Of a stretch of DNA of 64,000 nt, positions 44,506 through 53,663 are shown piece after piece. Both the position numbers and the translations under genes were made by a program. This DNA is from Opitutaceae bacterium. Its GTDB lineage: Bacteria > Verrucomicrobiota > Verrucomicrobiia > Opitutales > Opitutaceae. The notes beneath the pieces were generated by a model, which did not search any database, had not been told where the DNA came from, and worked only from the letters and a program-made list of their open reading frames with translations. Location: assembly GCA_027490995.1 (NCBI GenBank), contig JAIXWY010000013.1, positions 124,001 through 188,000 of the forward strand. The letters run 5' to 3'. Within the stretch, counting starts at the first letter, position 1. The number at the start of each line of letters is the position of its first letter.

Positions 44506-44534
44506 TTGACACGGGTGGTTAGGTTCCTAACTGT
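44506..44534 (+). promoter_or_regulatory. Possible promoter with embedded palindrome upstream of kamA
   Basis: TTGACA at 44506-44511 is a perfect -35 hexamer. A weak -10 (TAACTG at 44528 or AACTGT at 44529) lies 16-17 bases on. The spacer contains GTTAGG-TT-CCTAAC (44518-44531), an inverted repeat that could be an operator. The site is 12-15 bases before the kamA ATG. Confidence 0.35.
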
Positions 44535-44545
44535 ACGTCTTACGC

Positions 44546-45763
44546 ATGGCGTACCAAGACGATCGCGGACGTTGGTTTGAAGGGCAGGGGCTGTGGCAGC
44601 ACGTCCCGGCCTCTGACTGGCAGGATTGGACCTGGCAGTTGAAGAATCGGATCACGACCCTCGACCAGCTGGAAAAGCTGATGGTCCTGACCCCGGAGGA
44701 GCGCCGGGGAGTGGCCTTTGCCGGGCAGAAGCTCGCGTTGGCGATCACCCCATACTTTTTCAATTTGATCGACCGCGCGGACCCTCAGTGTCCGATCCGC
44801 AAGCAGATGATCCCCCGGGAGGCCGAGATGATTGTTTCGGCGGAGGAGCGGTTGGATTCATTGGGTGAGGACGAGCACTCCCCGGTGCCGGGCTTGGTGC
44901 ATCGCTACCCGGACCGGGTCCTTTTCTTGGTGACGGACCGCTGTGCGGCGTATTGCCGGTACTGCACGCGGAGCCGTCTGGTCTCGAACGCGCAGGACTA
45001 CAACTTTCATCCGGAGTACGAGCAGGGCCTGCGCTATATTGAATCGCATCCCGAGGTGCGGGACGTGTTGCTCTCGGGTGGCGATCCCCTGCTGCTGTCG
45101 GACCGGAAGCTGGAGCACCTGCTGAGCCGCCTCCGGGCGATTCCGCACGTGGAATTCATCCGCATCGGGTCGCGCATTCCGGTCTTCTTGCCGCAGCGGA
45201 TCACTCCCGAACTGTGCGAGATTTTCCGGAAGTACGGACCGATCTGGATGAGCATCCACGTCAACCATCCCAAGGAGGCGACGGCCGAATTGCGCGATGC
45301 GTGCGAGCGTCTCTCCTTTGCCGGGGTGCCGCTGGGGAACCAGAGTGTCCTGCTGCAGGGGGTGAATGACGACCCCGAGATCATGAAGGCGCTGGTCCAC
45401 CGCCTGCTGCGCATGCGGGTTCGGCCCTATTACCTTTACCAGATGGATCTGATCACGGGTGGTTCGCACTTCAAAGTCGATGTGCGCAAGGGCCTCGAGA
45501 TCATCCGGGCCTTGCGTGGGCATACCACTGGCTACGCGGTGCCCCAGTACGTGATCGATGCGCCGGGTGGCGGTGGTAAGGTGCCGATGAACCCGGAGTA
45601 CGTGGAAACGATGGGGGAGGATGCGGTCGTGTTTCGAAACTACGAGGGGCGCCGCTTTGAGTACCCCTTGAAATCGACCCCGGTGGAGACCGCGACCGAG
45701 AACCTACCGGAGCACGCGGTGTCTGCAGTCCCGCGTGACACGCCCTCGGTACTGAAAGATTAA
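44546..45763 (+). CDS. kamA: Lysine 2,3-aminomutase-like radical SAM/PLP enzyme
   Basis: The protein is 405 residues. The radical-SAM cluster motif is CAAYCRYC (Cys133, 137 and 140). GGGGK near 341-345 supplies the PLP lysine. The two Asp residues that bind the substrate amino group in the Clostridium enzyme have counterparts here in YQMD (301) and YVID (338), so L-lysine is the probable substrate. Products are beta-lysine for osmolyte synthesis (with AblB) or EF-P modification. No ablB or epm gene is adjacent, so which applies is unknown. A promoter with TTGACA lies upstream. Confidence 0.92.
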   Translation: MAYQDDRGRWFEGQGLWQHVPASDWQDWTWQLKNRITTLDQLEKLMVLTPEERRGVAFAGQKLALAITPYFFNLIDRADPQCPIRKQMIPREAEMIVSAEERLDSLGEDEHSPVPGLVHRYPDRVLFLVTDRCAAYCRYCTRSRLVSNAQDYNFHPEYEQGLRYIESHPEVRDVLLSGGDPLLLSDRKLEHLLSRLRAIPHVEFIRIGSRIPVFLPQRITPELCEIFRKYGPIWMSIHVNHPKEATAELRDACERLSFAGVPLGNQSVLLQGVNDDPEIMKALVHRLLRMRVRPYYLYQMDLITGGSHFKVDVRKGLEIIRALRGHTTGYAVPQYVIDAPGGGGKVPMNPEYVETMGEDAVVFRNYEGRRFEYPLKSTPVETATENLPEHAVSAVPRDTPSVLKD

Positions 45764-45881
45764 ACTTTTTTCCGCGCTGATTGAATGTTTCCGCGCGGAG
45801 CGAGTCTATCTGGATAACGGCTTCGTTCGAGAGAGCGAGGTCGGTTTGTAGTCAAACGGTTTGCTTGGTGTTAGGTCACAA

Positions 45882-45914
45882 GGCCGCTTCCGAAAGGAAG
45901 CGGCCTTTGTGTTT
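45882..45914 (+). terminator. Intrinsic terminator after kamA
   Basis: GGCCGCTTCC pairs perfectly with GGAAGCGGCC across a GAAA tetraloop, followed by TTTGTGTTT. It insulates kamA from the riboswitch-controlled gene downstream. Confidence 0.85.
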
Positions 45915-45978
45915 CCTCCTTCCGACGCCGCAGGTTCTGCTTGCGGAAACGCGGAAGGTCGATTTCTCGGGAGGTGCT

Positions 45979-46071
45979 CGTAGGGGTGTCTTCCGCGGAA
46001 GGCTGAGATTGCGACACGTTCGGTCGCTGGACCCTTTGAACCTGAAACGGATCATACCGGCGAAGGAAACA
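45979..46071 (+). promoter_or_regulatory. TPP riboswitch (THI element)
   Basis: The hallmark conserved blocks of the thiamin pyrophosphate aptamer are all present in order: GGGGTG, CTGAGA at 46003-46008, ACCCTTTGAACCTGA at 46031-46045, GGATCATACCGGCG at 46049-46062 and AAGGAAAC. A GCACCC/GGGTGC hairpin at 46077-46095 follows before the receptor start at 46142 and may be part of the expression platform. Binding of TPP should repress the downstream receptor gene. Confidence 0.93.
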
Positions 46072-46141
46072 GCTCGGCACCCGCCTACGGGGTGCGATGT
46101 CTTTCGCAGGGAAGGTGCGTCTCGGGTCGGGCGCATCCTCC

Positions 46142-48484
46142 ATGACACCCTCCTCCCGCTACCGAGTCTCCTTCATTGTCGCGTTGCTGGCGCTACCCTT
46201 GTTCGCGCAGCCCGCTCAAGAGCAACCCGTTGCTCTCGAACGTTTTTTGGTCTCCGGTCTGCCGCCGGAAAAGTCGATTAATCCCCTCACTCGGGAAGTC
46301 GGGTCGGTGATGGGTGATGGCCGTTCTCTCCTCGAGACGCCGCGGAGTGTCAGCACAATCACGACCGCACTCTTCAACGAGCGCCAGATCCACGGGGTGC
46401 GAGAGATCCTGCTCCACGCCGCGGGCGCGTACGCCGGCGGCAGCTATGGCAAGGCTACGGTCCCGAACCTCCGCGGAGACACGGCCGAAACGTACCTCAA
46501 CGGTCAGCGCCTCAGCTACAACCTCTACGGCTACTTTCCGTCGTTCAACGGGGTGGAGGCGGTCGACCTCGTGCGGGGGCCGGGATCGGCGGTCTTTGGT
46601 GCGGGACACTTCCAAGGCGGCTATGTGAACTACGTGACCAAGCAGCCTCGCTTCTCGGGGCCGGAAACGACGATCACCACCCGCATCGGCACCTGGGCGC
46701 CGGGGGATCGCTCGTTCGCCAACGGGTCGCTGCAGATCGATACCACCGCTCCGGTGAACGCCCGCCTCGCGTGGCGGGCGAGCGTTGAGGTCAAGGGTGG
46801 GGACACCTACTTTCGGGAAAACGACGTGCGCGATGATCGACTGGATGTCTTTCTCGCGGCCTCGTGGCGTCCGAGCGGCGGCGGCACGGTCGACTGGCTC
46901 CTTCAGTACCTTTGGCAGGCCTCGCCGGAAATCCTCGGCGTGAATCGGCCGACGCAGGAGCTGATCGACCACGCGCGCTACTACACCGGGACCTCGGCGG
47001 ATACCGCGCCTTTTCCTGGTCCGATTCCGGCGACCGGCTCGGTCATCCTTCCGCGTACGGCGACGCTCTTCTCGCTGGGGGACTTCTCGAATGCGAACGT
47101 GCTGCGCTCGCAACTCCGTTATGCAAGGGAGCTCACGCCTCAGGTTTCGCTGCACTCGCTGGCGCTGGTGGAGCATGTGAACCGGCGCCGCTTTCATCAG
47201 TTCGAGTACGCGGAGTACGTCACGCAGGACACGGCGGAGTGGCGGAACGAGCTGCGGATCGACCTCCATGCGCTCGGGTTCGAACACCGCGTAATCGCCG
47301 GCCCGACCCTGCGATACGAAGGGCGGGAGAGCTTCACGAGCTACTTTAACGAGTACTTCTACAACTTCGATGTCACGGATCCTCGGCGCGTCTTCAACCA
47401 GCGCCTCCAGTTTCCCTCGTCTTACTTCCCTGGCTTCGTTGGTCCGGGCGGGCGGGAGTTCTTTCCGGGCAGCTACGACAGCCCGGAGACCGTGCGGAGT
47501 GAGACGTGGAATCCGGCGTTGTTCTGGCAGCAGGACGTCCAGCTCGCTCCGAACCTGTCGGCGACGGTGGGGCTGCGGCAGGACTGGTTCCGCGCGCGGG
47601 CGCGCGACCCGTTGGCCGATCAGGCTGGCATCCCGTTCCGGGATGCGGCGACCGTGGGAGCATTCTCGCAGGCGTACAGCCTCCTGTGGCGGGCTGCGCC
47701 GAACACCTCCCTCTACGCGACACACAATCGTATCCGCTCGATCCTCGGAAATGTGACCGGAGGTGGGGTCATCTTGAACGTGCCAGACGGACGAATCAAC
47801 CGGGAGGACTTCCGGAATCTTTCGGAGTTGTTCGAGGCGGGAGTAAAGCTCGCGGCATGGGAAAACCGGCTGTACGCGTCGGCGGCCCTCTTCCAACAGG
47901 ATCGATCCCGAGTCTCAATCAAGGGCCGCAAGAGTAACATCCGCGTTCAAGGCCTCGAACTGGAGACGGTCTACCAACCCTCCTCCCAGTTGAGCATCTC
48001 GGCCAACGCCACCTTTCAAGACGGGCACTACATGAACTCGGCACCGTTTCAGATGGGTGGTCGTTCTCTGTTTGCCGCGTACCCGCTCGGGCGTGGTCCT
48101 CGCGCAGCCGGCGTGGCCGTGGGTGGCTTCGACCCGTATGCGAACCAAGTGCCTCCGGGCAACTGGCCGCTCCTCGGGTTCTCCGACACAATTCTAAATG
48201 GGCAGATCCGCTATCGCTGGGAATCCGGCTTTGGCGGCACCGCGTCCGTGCAATGGCAGAGCGCGCAGCCCGGCAACCTCGACCGGGAGTGGCTGATCCG
48301 CGATCAGATCCTCGTCGATGCCGGCCTCTTCTACGAGGCCCGGCGTTGGTCGGCCCACCTTGATGTCCTGAATCTCACCGACGAGCGTAACTGGATCCAC
48401 AACGGCGACGCCTTCACCGCCAGCCAGTTGATTTTCGCCGAATTGCCGCTGCGCTTCGAGGGATATGTGAAGCTCAGTTGGTGA
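46142..48484 (+). CDS. TonB-dependent outer-membrane receptor under TPP riboswitch control
   Basis: A 780-residue protein with signal peptide (SFIVALLALPLFAQPA), a plug domain (LETPRSVSTITTALFNERQIHGVREILLHAAGAYAGGSYG, VDLVRGPGSAVFGAGHFQGGYVNYVTKQP) and a barrel ending with Trp (FEGYVKLSW). The plug resembles siderophore/FhuA-like receptors in sequence. The TPP riboswitch directly upstream points instead to thiamin, a thiamin phosphate or a pyrimidine/thiazole precursor as ligand (inference). No inner-membrane thiamin transporter is adjacent. ATG 46142 was chosen over 46097 because the export signal starts there. Confidence 0.9.
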   Translation: MTPSSRYRVSFIVALLALPLFAQPAQEQPVALERFLVSGLPPEKSINPLTREVGSVMGDGRSLLETPRSVSTITTALFNERQIHGVREILLHAAGAYAGGSYGKATVPNLRGDTAETYLNGQRLSYNLYGYFPSFNGVEAVDLVRGPGSAVFGAGHFQGGYVNYVTKQPRFSGPETTITTRIGTWAPGDRSFANGSLQIDTTAPVNARLAWRASVEVKGGDTYFRENDVRDDRLDVFLAASWRPSGGGTVDWLLQYLWQASPEILGVNRPTQELIDHARYYTGTSADTAPFPGPIPATGSVILPRTATLFSLGDFSNANVLRSQLRYARELTPQVSLHSLALVEHVNRRRFHQFEYAEYVTQDTAEWRNELRIDLHALGFEHRVIAGPTLRYEGRESFTSYFNEYFYNFDVTDPRRVFNQRLQFPSSYFPGFVGPGGREFFPGSYDSPETVRSETWNPALFWQQDVQLAPNLSATVGLRQDWFRARARDPLADQAGIPFRDAATVGAFSQAYSLLWRAAPNTSLYATHNRIRSILGNVTGGGVILNVPDGRINREDFRNLSELFEAGVKLAAWENRLYASAALFQQDRSRVSIKGRKSNIRVQGLELETVYQPSSQLSISANATFQDGHYMNSAPFQMGGRSLFAAYPLGRGPRAAGVAVGGFDPYANQVPPGNWPLLGFSDTILNGQIRYRWESGFGGTASVQWQSAQPGNLDREWLIRDQILVDAGLFYEARRWSAHLDVLNLTDERNWIHNGDAFTASQLIFAELPLRFEGYVKLSW

Positions 48485-48493
48485 GAGTCATGA

Positions 48494-49132
48494 GTGATAT
48501 TCATTGTCGGGCGCGGTGATCAGTTCCTAAATGGAGGCGTGATCGGAGTCTCCGAGGGTGCCCTTTCCTGCCGCCGGCGCGCCGCCGCGCGGGTCGTTTG
48601 CCTGACTGTGGAGTTGGTGGGCTGCCGCCCGCGCATCTGGCGGCGGTTGGTGGTCAAGGAGTCGATTGGATTACATCGGCTCCATGATTGCGTGCAGCAC
48701 CTGTTCGGCTGGACAGACTACCAGACCCACGCGTTCGCGGTTGGGGAGCGGCACTATGGCAATCCGGTGAGCCGGGGCGATCGCCTCGTCGCCGATGATC
48801 GCACGGTCACGCTTCGGGATCTCAATCTCTCGGTCGGTCGGCGACTGATCTATGGTTATCAGCTCGGGGAGGGCTGGCTCGCGACGATCCGGGTGGAGCG
48901 TTTCGGGCCGCCAGAGCGAGGCCAGCGGTACCCACGTTGCCTGGAAGGTGAACGTGCGGGACCACCGGAGACGTTCGGCAGCGTGGCGGCGTTCCATCGG
49001 TTCCTCCGGAGTCTACGGACGCCGGACTCGGAGGCATCGCGGACCTGGCGGACGATTCTGGGCTACGATTTCGATCCAGCGGCATTCTCCTGTGAGGGCA
49101 TGAACGCCGGATTGCGCCAACTGGGCAAATGA
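48494..49132 (+). CDS. Plasmid pRiA4b ORF-3-like protein
   Basis: The protein is up to 212 residues. The core VVCLTVELVGCRPRIWRRLVVKESIGLHRLHDCVQHLFGWTDYQTHAFAVG matches the pRiA4b ORF-3 family, found on many bacterial chromosomes and mobile elements; its biochemical role is unknown. The N-terminal 30 residues are doubtful and a GTG near 48539 is an alternative start. Its TGA overlaps the ATG of the nuclease gene (ATGA at 49129), so the two are translated together. It is probably not part of the TonB receptor unit just upstream. Confidence 0.8.
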   Translation: MIFIVGRGDQFLNGGVIGVSEGALSCRRRAAARVVCLTVELVGCRPRIWRRLVVKESIGLHRLHDCVQHLFGWTDYQTHAFAVGERHYGNPVSRGDRLVADDRTVTLRDLNLSVGRRLIYGYQLGEGWLATIRVERFGPPERGQRYPRCLEGERAGPPETFGSVAAFHRFLRSLRTPDSEASRTWRTILGYDFDPAAFSCEGMNAGLRQLGK

Positions 49133-50070
49133 GCCGCCGTCTGCTCGGTCGCGCAGGATGGGGCTGGCTCGTGGTCGCCGTCGTGGGGATGGCAATGGGA
49201 TGGTTTTTCGCGCAGTCGGACGAACGGCGTCGGGAAATTCGCCACCTCTCGACCTCGCTGGCGGAAAGGCGGGCAAAGGTGGAACTGACAGAGGTTTTGC
49301 GCGACCTCTGGACTCTGTACGTGGCGGCGGCGGACTACCCGGTGGCCCGCCGTGTGGTTCTGGGCTTGGAGCGCCTGTTGGTCGCCGGTGAACCGCGGCC
49401 GGACGGCTTTCCTTACGGGCCGGTTCAAGTCCTCCGGAATCCAGGCTATGTGGTCGGCTACAGCGACGCACTCCGTAGCCCCGTGTGGGCAGCGTATCGG
49501 GCTGGGGGCGCCGAGCCGCAGCGTCCCGGCCCGCGCCCGGAGCGTTTTTCCGTGGATCTGCGGACGACGGCCCGGGTCCAGCCGGCGGACTACTCGCGTA
49601 GCGGGTATGACCGCGGCCACCTCGCGCCCAATCTTGCGCTGGCCCTGTGGCACGGCGACGAGGCGCAGCGGCAGAGCTTTCTCATGTCCAATGTGGTGCC
49701 CCAGCGACCGACGCTCAACGCGGGTCTGTGGCGACGCATGGAGGAGCGGATGGCCCGAAATTATCCGGCTCGCTTTGAGGAGGTGTGGGTCATCTGTGGA
49801 CCGGTTTACACCGAGCCGCTGGCTCGCCTCGGATCGGGAGGGGTGGCGATTCCGGACTCTTTCTTTCTCATCGTGCTCGACGAGACCGACGACCGATGGC
49901 GGGCGCAGGCGTTCGTCGTGCCGCAGGACGCCGTTGGAACCGACGCGTGGGCGAGTTTTCGTACGAGCATTGATGCCATCGAACGCCGGGTGGGTTTAGA
50001 CTTCTTGTCCGCCCTTCCCGATAACGTGGAGGAACCGCTGGAGGCTGCGGTGGCCGCGCGACGGTGGTGA
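49129..50070 (+). CDS. Membrane-anchored DNA/RNA non-specific endonuclease (NucA/EndoG-like)
   Basis: A 313-residue protein. A single N-terminal hydrophobic segment (GWGWLVVAVVGMAMGWFFA) would anchor or export it. The beta-beta-alpha-metal nuclease signature DRGH is at 161-164 (SGYDRGHLAPN), with the Mg-binding Asn in LNAGLWRRME near 197. The helical stretch between residues 30 and 85 is not part of the known domain. Such nucleases degrade DNA and RNA outside the cytoplasm for nutrient recovery or defence. It overlaps the preceding pRiA4b ORF-3-like gene. Confidence 0.88.
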   Translation: MSRRLLGRAGWGWLVVAVVGMAMGWFFAQSDERRREIRHLSTSLAERRAKVELTEVLRDLWTLYVAAADYPVARRVVLGLERLLVAGEPRPDGFPYGPVQVLRNPGYVVGYSDALRSPVWAAYRAGGAEPQRPGPRPERFSVDLRTTARVQPADYSRSGYDRGHLAPNLALALWHGDEAQRQSFLMSNVVPQRPTLNAGLWRRMEERMARNYPARFEEVWVICGPVYTEPLARLGSGGVAIPDSFFLIVLDETDDRWRAQAFVVPQDAVGTDAWASFRTSIDAIERRVGLDFLSALPDNVEEPLEAAVAARRW

Positions 50071-50153
50071 GGTCAGTCGGCTGAAAATGTAACATTAGGC
50101 GACTTGTGTTGGGTGACAGAACGGTGACATCGTCACGGCATCGTAACAAAGCC

Positions 50154-50579
50154 ATGATTACCCCGATGCGCTCCGTTATCTTCTTTGCCGCCGTGTGTGG
50201 AGTCAGCGTGCTTCCCCTCGCTGGGGCGGAGGCCCCGGTCGTCAAGCCCGCAGAGCCGGCCTTGAAGGTGGCTTACGTGCCCGGCATGGAGGCTCCGCCG
50301 GCGGTAGTTCGGCGGGCGGCGCCTGTTTACCCGCAGGAACTGCGGGCGCAAGGCGTGCAGGGCACCGCCTTGGTAGACGCCAGAGTCGACTCCATGGGCC
50401 GCGTAGTGAGTGTCGAATTGGTCAAGGCGACTCGTCCGGAGTTTGGCGAGCGGGCGCTTGAGGCGGCGCGGGCGTGGACCTTTCAGCCCGCGATGGCGCA
50501 GGGCAGGCCGATCGGCTCGCGCGTGCGGCTTCCGTTTGATTTCGTGATGCCGGAAGTCGCGGCGATGGAGCGCCGCTGA
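50154..50579 (+). CDS. TonB C-terminal-domain protein
   Basis: This 141-residue protein has a signal peptide (VIFFAAVCGVSVLPLAGAEA) and then a TonB-C domain: RRAAPVYPQELRAQGVQGTALVDARVDSMGRVVSVELV, LEAARAWTFQPA. It lacks the usual transmembrane energy-coupling anchor and proline-rich linker, so it may be a small periplasmic TonB-like protein rather than a full TonB. Starts at 50154 (MITP) and 50166 (MRSV) are both possible. ExbB/ExbD genes are not nearby. Confidence 0.85.
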   Translation: MITPMRSVIFFAAVCGVSVLPLAGAEAPVVKPAEPALKVAYVPGMEAPPAVVRRAAPVYPQELRAQGVQGTALVDARVDSMGRVVSVELVKATRPEFGERALEAARAWTFQPAMAQGRPIGSRVRLPFDFVMPEVAAMERR

Positions 50580-50595
50580 ACGAGCCGGGGCCGGT

Positions 50596-52854
50596 TCAGG
50601 CTTGAGCGAGGGTGAGTTTCTGGCGCAGGTGCGTGATACGCGCCTTGGCCTCGCTGTTTCGTACGGCCATGGAATACGCCGCTGCTTCGCCAACGATGTA
50701 GACGCGTTTTCGTCCGCGAGTGATGCCGGTGTAGAGCAGGTTGCGCTGTAGCATCATGAAGTGGCCCTTGAGCAGTGGGATGATCACCACCGCGTATTCA
50801 CTGCCTTGGGATTTGTGGATACTGATGGCGTAGCCGAGTCCGAGATCGCCGAGGTCGGTTCGGGCGTAGTCGCGCACCTCGCCATCGAAATCGATGGCCA
50901 GTGAGCCTGCGGCGGCGTCGAGCGCGCGGACGATGCCGATGTCGCCGTTGAATACGCCTTTGTCGTAATTGTTGCGCAGCTGGATGACCTTATCGCCGAC
51001 GCGGTATTCCACGCCGCCCCAGCGCACGGCCTGCGACTGCGGATTAAGTGCTGCTTGGAGTTGCTGGTTGAGGCTGGCCACTCCAGCGACGCCCTTGTGC
51101 ATCGGAGCGAGCACCTGAATGTCGCTGATCGGCTTCAGCCAGTGAAACGTCTCGGGCAGGTAAGAGCGGCAGAGCGTGAGCACCTTGGCGACGGTGTCTT
51201 CCGGTGAATCGGCTGCGACGAACGTCAGGTCGCTCCACGGGGGGATGCTGCCCACCTCGCGGACCACGGGTGGTGGACTCGCGTCGCCCGAGTTGATCGC
51301 ATGGGCCGTGGACACGATGGTGCTTTGATTTTGCTGGCGGTAGATCACGTCGAGACGCGTGACGTGAGCGCGCTGGGAAGCGATGAGGTCCTTGAGCACA
51401 TTGCCTGCGCCAACGCTCGGCAGTTGGTCGGTATCGCCGACGAGGAGCAGGTGAGCGGAGGTCGGGACGGCTTGGAAGAGTGCCGACGCAAGACGGACAT
51501 CGAGCATGGAGGCCTCGTCGACGACCAGGAAATCGGTGGCGAGCGGATGATCGTCGTTGACGAGGAAGCTCCCGGAGGCGGGCTCGAACTTCAGCAGTCG
51601 GTGGATCGTTGAGGCAAAACCGCCGGTCGTCTCGGACAAGCGCTGGGCGGCGCGGCCGGTGGGAGCGGCGAGCGTCACCCGGGCTTTTTTGGCGCGGAGG
51701 ATGTCGACGAGTGTTCGAATGATCGTGGTCTTGCCGGTGCCGGGGCCGCCTGTGAGCACGGAGACCTTTTGCTGCAGCGCGCTGCGGACGGCGACAGCTT
51801 GCTGTTCGGCGAAGGCGAATCCAGCGCGACCCTGCGCCCACTCCAGCGCCGCGTCGACGCGGATGGCGGGCAGGCCCGACGGCGAGCGAGCGAGCCGATC
51901 GATCGCCGAAGCGATCCGCTGCTCGAAGCGGTGCGTCACCGGAAGTTGTAGGAGACCTGAACCGGGTAGCGGCGGGGCATCGCCGACGAGGGAGGGACGT
52001 TCGTGGCGCACCAAGTCTCGCGTTTTCACCAGGTGCTCGAGGCGAGCGCCGATCCGATCCGGGACCGTTTCCAGTAGCGCGGCGGCGTAGTCGCGCAGAT
52101 CGGTTTCGCCGTAGGCGGTGTGTCCCTCGGACTCGAGCGTCTCAAGGGCGAACATGATTCCGGCGTCGAGTCGCGGTGGCGCGTCGTTGGCGAAGCCCAA
52201 GTTGATCGCGATGCGGTCGGCCGTCTTGAAGCCGATGCCATCGATTTCGCGGGCGATGCGGTAGGGCTCGTTGGAAAGCACGGCCCGGGCGCTGTTTCCG
52301 AACGCCTTGATCACCTTGATGCACTGGCTGGGTGTGACCCCGTAGGTCTGGAGAAACACGTAGAGCTCGCGGAAGGTGCGCTGGCTGTCCCAAGCCTCCT
52401 TGATCGCGACGGCGCGCTTTGGACCGATGCCCGGGACGGAGCGGAGACGGGCGGATTCCTCGCTGAGCACCCGTAGGGTCTCGGTACCGAAGGCATCGAC
52501 GATCTTCTCCGCGTAGACCTTCCCGATTCCCGGCACGAGGCCACTGCCGAGAAATTTGCGGATCCCGTACACGCTCGCGGGCAACTCGGACCGGAACGAG
52601 GCAACGCGGAACTGGTCCCCGTGCTGGGCATGCCGGGTCCACTCGCCCGTGACGTGGAGGGTTTCGCCGCACTGTACCCCCGGCAGCGGACCCACGAGCG
52701 TGACGGCGCCGGGGCGCCCCGTCTCGTTGCCGCGGGCTTTCTCCGGCCGGAATTCGGCGATGGTGTAATGGTTTTCCTCGTTGAGAAAGAGGATGCGCTC
52801 GACCACGCCGGTCAGGCTCTCAGCGGAGGAGGGTACGGAGGGCGGGCGAGACAC
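50596..52854 (-). CDS. recD2: RecD2-type ATP-dependent DNA helicase
   Basis: The protein is 752 residues. It has the N-terminal OB-like and helix-hairpin-helix region of RecD2 (SLTGVVERILFLNEENHYTIAEF, LVPGIGKVYAEKIVDAFG, RSVPGIGPKRA), then SF1B helicase motifs: VLTGGPGTGKTTIIRTL (motif I, near 365-375), VVDEASMLDV, LLLVGDTDQLPSVGAGNVL, and GYAISIHKSQGSEYAVVIIPL near the C-terminus. RecD2 proteins act without RecBC in repair and fork maintenance. It is 74 bases downstream of the HAD phosphatase gene on the same strand. Confidence 0.95.
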   Translation of the reverse strand: MSRPPSVPSSAESLTGVVERILFLNEENHYTIAEFRPEKARGNETGRPGAVTLVGPLPGVQCGETLHVTGEWTRHAQHGDQFRVASFRSELPASVYGIRKFLGSGLVPGIGKVYAEKIVDAFGTETLRVLSEESARLRSVPGIGPKRAVAIKEAWDSQRTFRELYVFLQTYGVTPSQCIKVIKAFGNSARAVLSNEPYRIAREIDGIGFKTADRIAINLGFANDAPPRLDAGIMFALETLESEGHTAYGETDLRDYAAALLETVPDRIGARLEHLVKTRDLVRHERPSLVGDAPPLPGSGLLQLPVTHRFEQRIASAIDRLARSPSGLPAIRVDAALEWAQGRAGFAFAEQQAVAVRSALQQKVSVLTGGPGTGKTTIIRTLVDILRAKKARVTLAAPTGRAAQRLSETTGGFASTIHRLLKFEPASGSFLVNDDHPLATDFLVVDEASMLDVRLASALFQAVPTSAHLLLVGDTDQLPSVGAGNVLKDLIASQRAHVTRLDVIYRQQNQSTIVSTAHAINSGDASPPPVVREVGSIPPWSDLTFVAADSPEDTVAKVLTLCRSYLPETFHWLKPISDIQVLAPMHKGVAGVASLNQQLQAALNPQSQAVRWGGVEYRVGDKVIQLRNNYDKGVFNGDIGIVRALDAAAGSLAIDFDGEVRDYARTDLGDLGLGYAISIHKSQGSEYAVVIIPLLKGHFMMLQRNLLYTGITRGRKRVYIVGEAAAYSMAVRNSEAKARITHLRQKLTLAQA

Positions 52855-52928
52855 GGCGGAGGAAGCGTGGAGGGATCAAGGCACGGGAAGCGCGGTGGGG
52901 CGAGTCCCGAAGCCGCCGCGGGCGGGGC

Positions 52929-53585
52929 TTACCCGGACCGAAGCAGGTCAGCGCCGAGCGCATCCAACGAGGCGTACACGTGGTGCGCTCCGGCGGCGCG
53001 CAGCTCCGCAGCGTCGTGGGTGCCGGTCGTCACGACCCAGCAGGGGAAACCCCCGGTGCGCCCCGTCTCCACATCGAAGGGCGAGTCGCCCACCAACAAG
53101 GTCTCGGCGGGACTCGCCTGGAGTTCAGCCAGGGCGTGGGCGGCGAATCCGGGCTGCGGCTTGAGCCAAGGCGTGTCGCCCGCCCCGTAGACCCCGGAGA
53201 GGTAGGGCGTGAGTCCGAGATGCTGGCAGATCGCGCGCGAGGCAGAGCCCAGCTTGTTGGTGAGGACGGCGCTGCGGAGGCCGCGGGCGTGAAGGGCTTG
53301 GAGGAGGGGCAGGGCGCCGGGCAGGAGCTCGACGTCGTCGAGCAGCGTGGCGTTGAAGTAGGCGCGGTAGATGCCGACCGCCTCCTCAAGGCGGGAGGGA
53401 TCGACAAAGCGCAGCATGGCGCGCTCGAGTCCGCCGCCGACCGCCGCGCGCACGGCTTCGTAGGACGGAGCCTTCAGGCCCAGACGTGGCAGGGTGTGCA
53501 CGTAGCTGCGGTGGATCGCACGGAAGTGGTCGATCAGTGTGCCATCGAGGTCGAAGAGAATGAGACGAGGAACCATGAGCGGCAC
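52929..53585 (-). CDS. HAD hydrolase, phosphoglycolate-phosphatase-like
   Basis: The protein is 218 residues. The HAD motif I is LFDLDGTLID (nucleophile Asp near 12), motif II LTNK, and motif IV LLVGDSPFDVETG. The alpha-helical cap between motifs I and II is of the phosphoglycolate phosphatase/PGMB type. ATG at 53585 or 53576 may start it. Substrate is not definable; Gph-like activity on 2-phosphoglycolate is the usual prediction. It is divergent from the Mla operon with 78 bases between starts. Confidence 0.85.
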   Translation of the reverse strand: MPLMVPRLILFDLDGTLIDHFRAIHRSYVHTLPRLGLKAPSYEAVRAAVGGGLERAMLRFVDPSRLEEAVGIYRAYFNATLLDDVELLPGALPLLQALHARGLRSAVLTNKLGSASRAICQHLGLTPYLSGVYGAGDTPWLKPQPGFAAHALAELQASPAETLLVGDSPFDVETGRTGGFPCWVVTTGTHDAAELRAAGAHHVYASLDALGADLLRSG

Positions 53586-53663
53586 CAGCAGCGCCGGAAA
53601 GAGTGCCCCTGGGCAAGCACTTTGGCTTTGCCGCCTGCCGGTTACGGCCTGATTCTGGGCGCC

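Noticed and set aside
46193-47896. 567-codon minus-strand open frame opposite the TonB receptor
   Set aside because: Arg-rich translation without motifs; the plus strand encodes a complete receptor preceded by a riboswitch.
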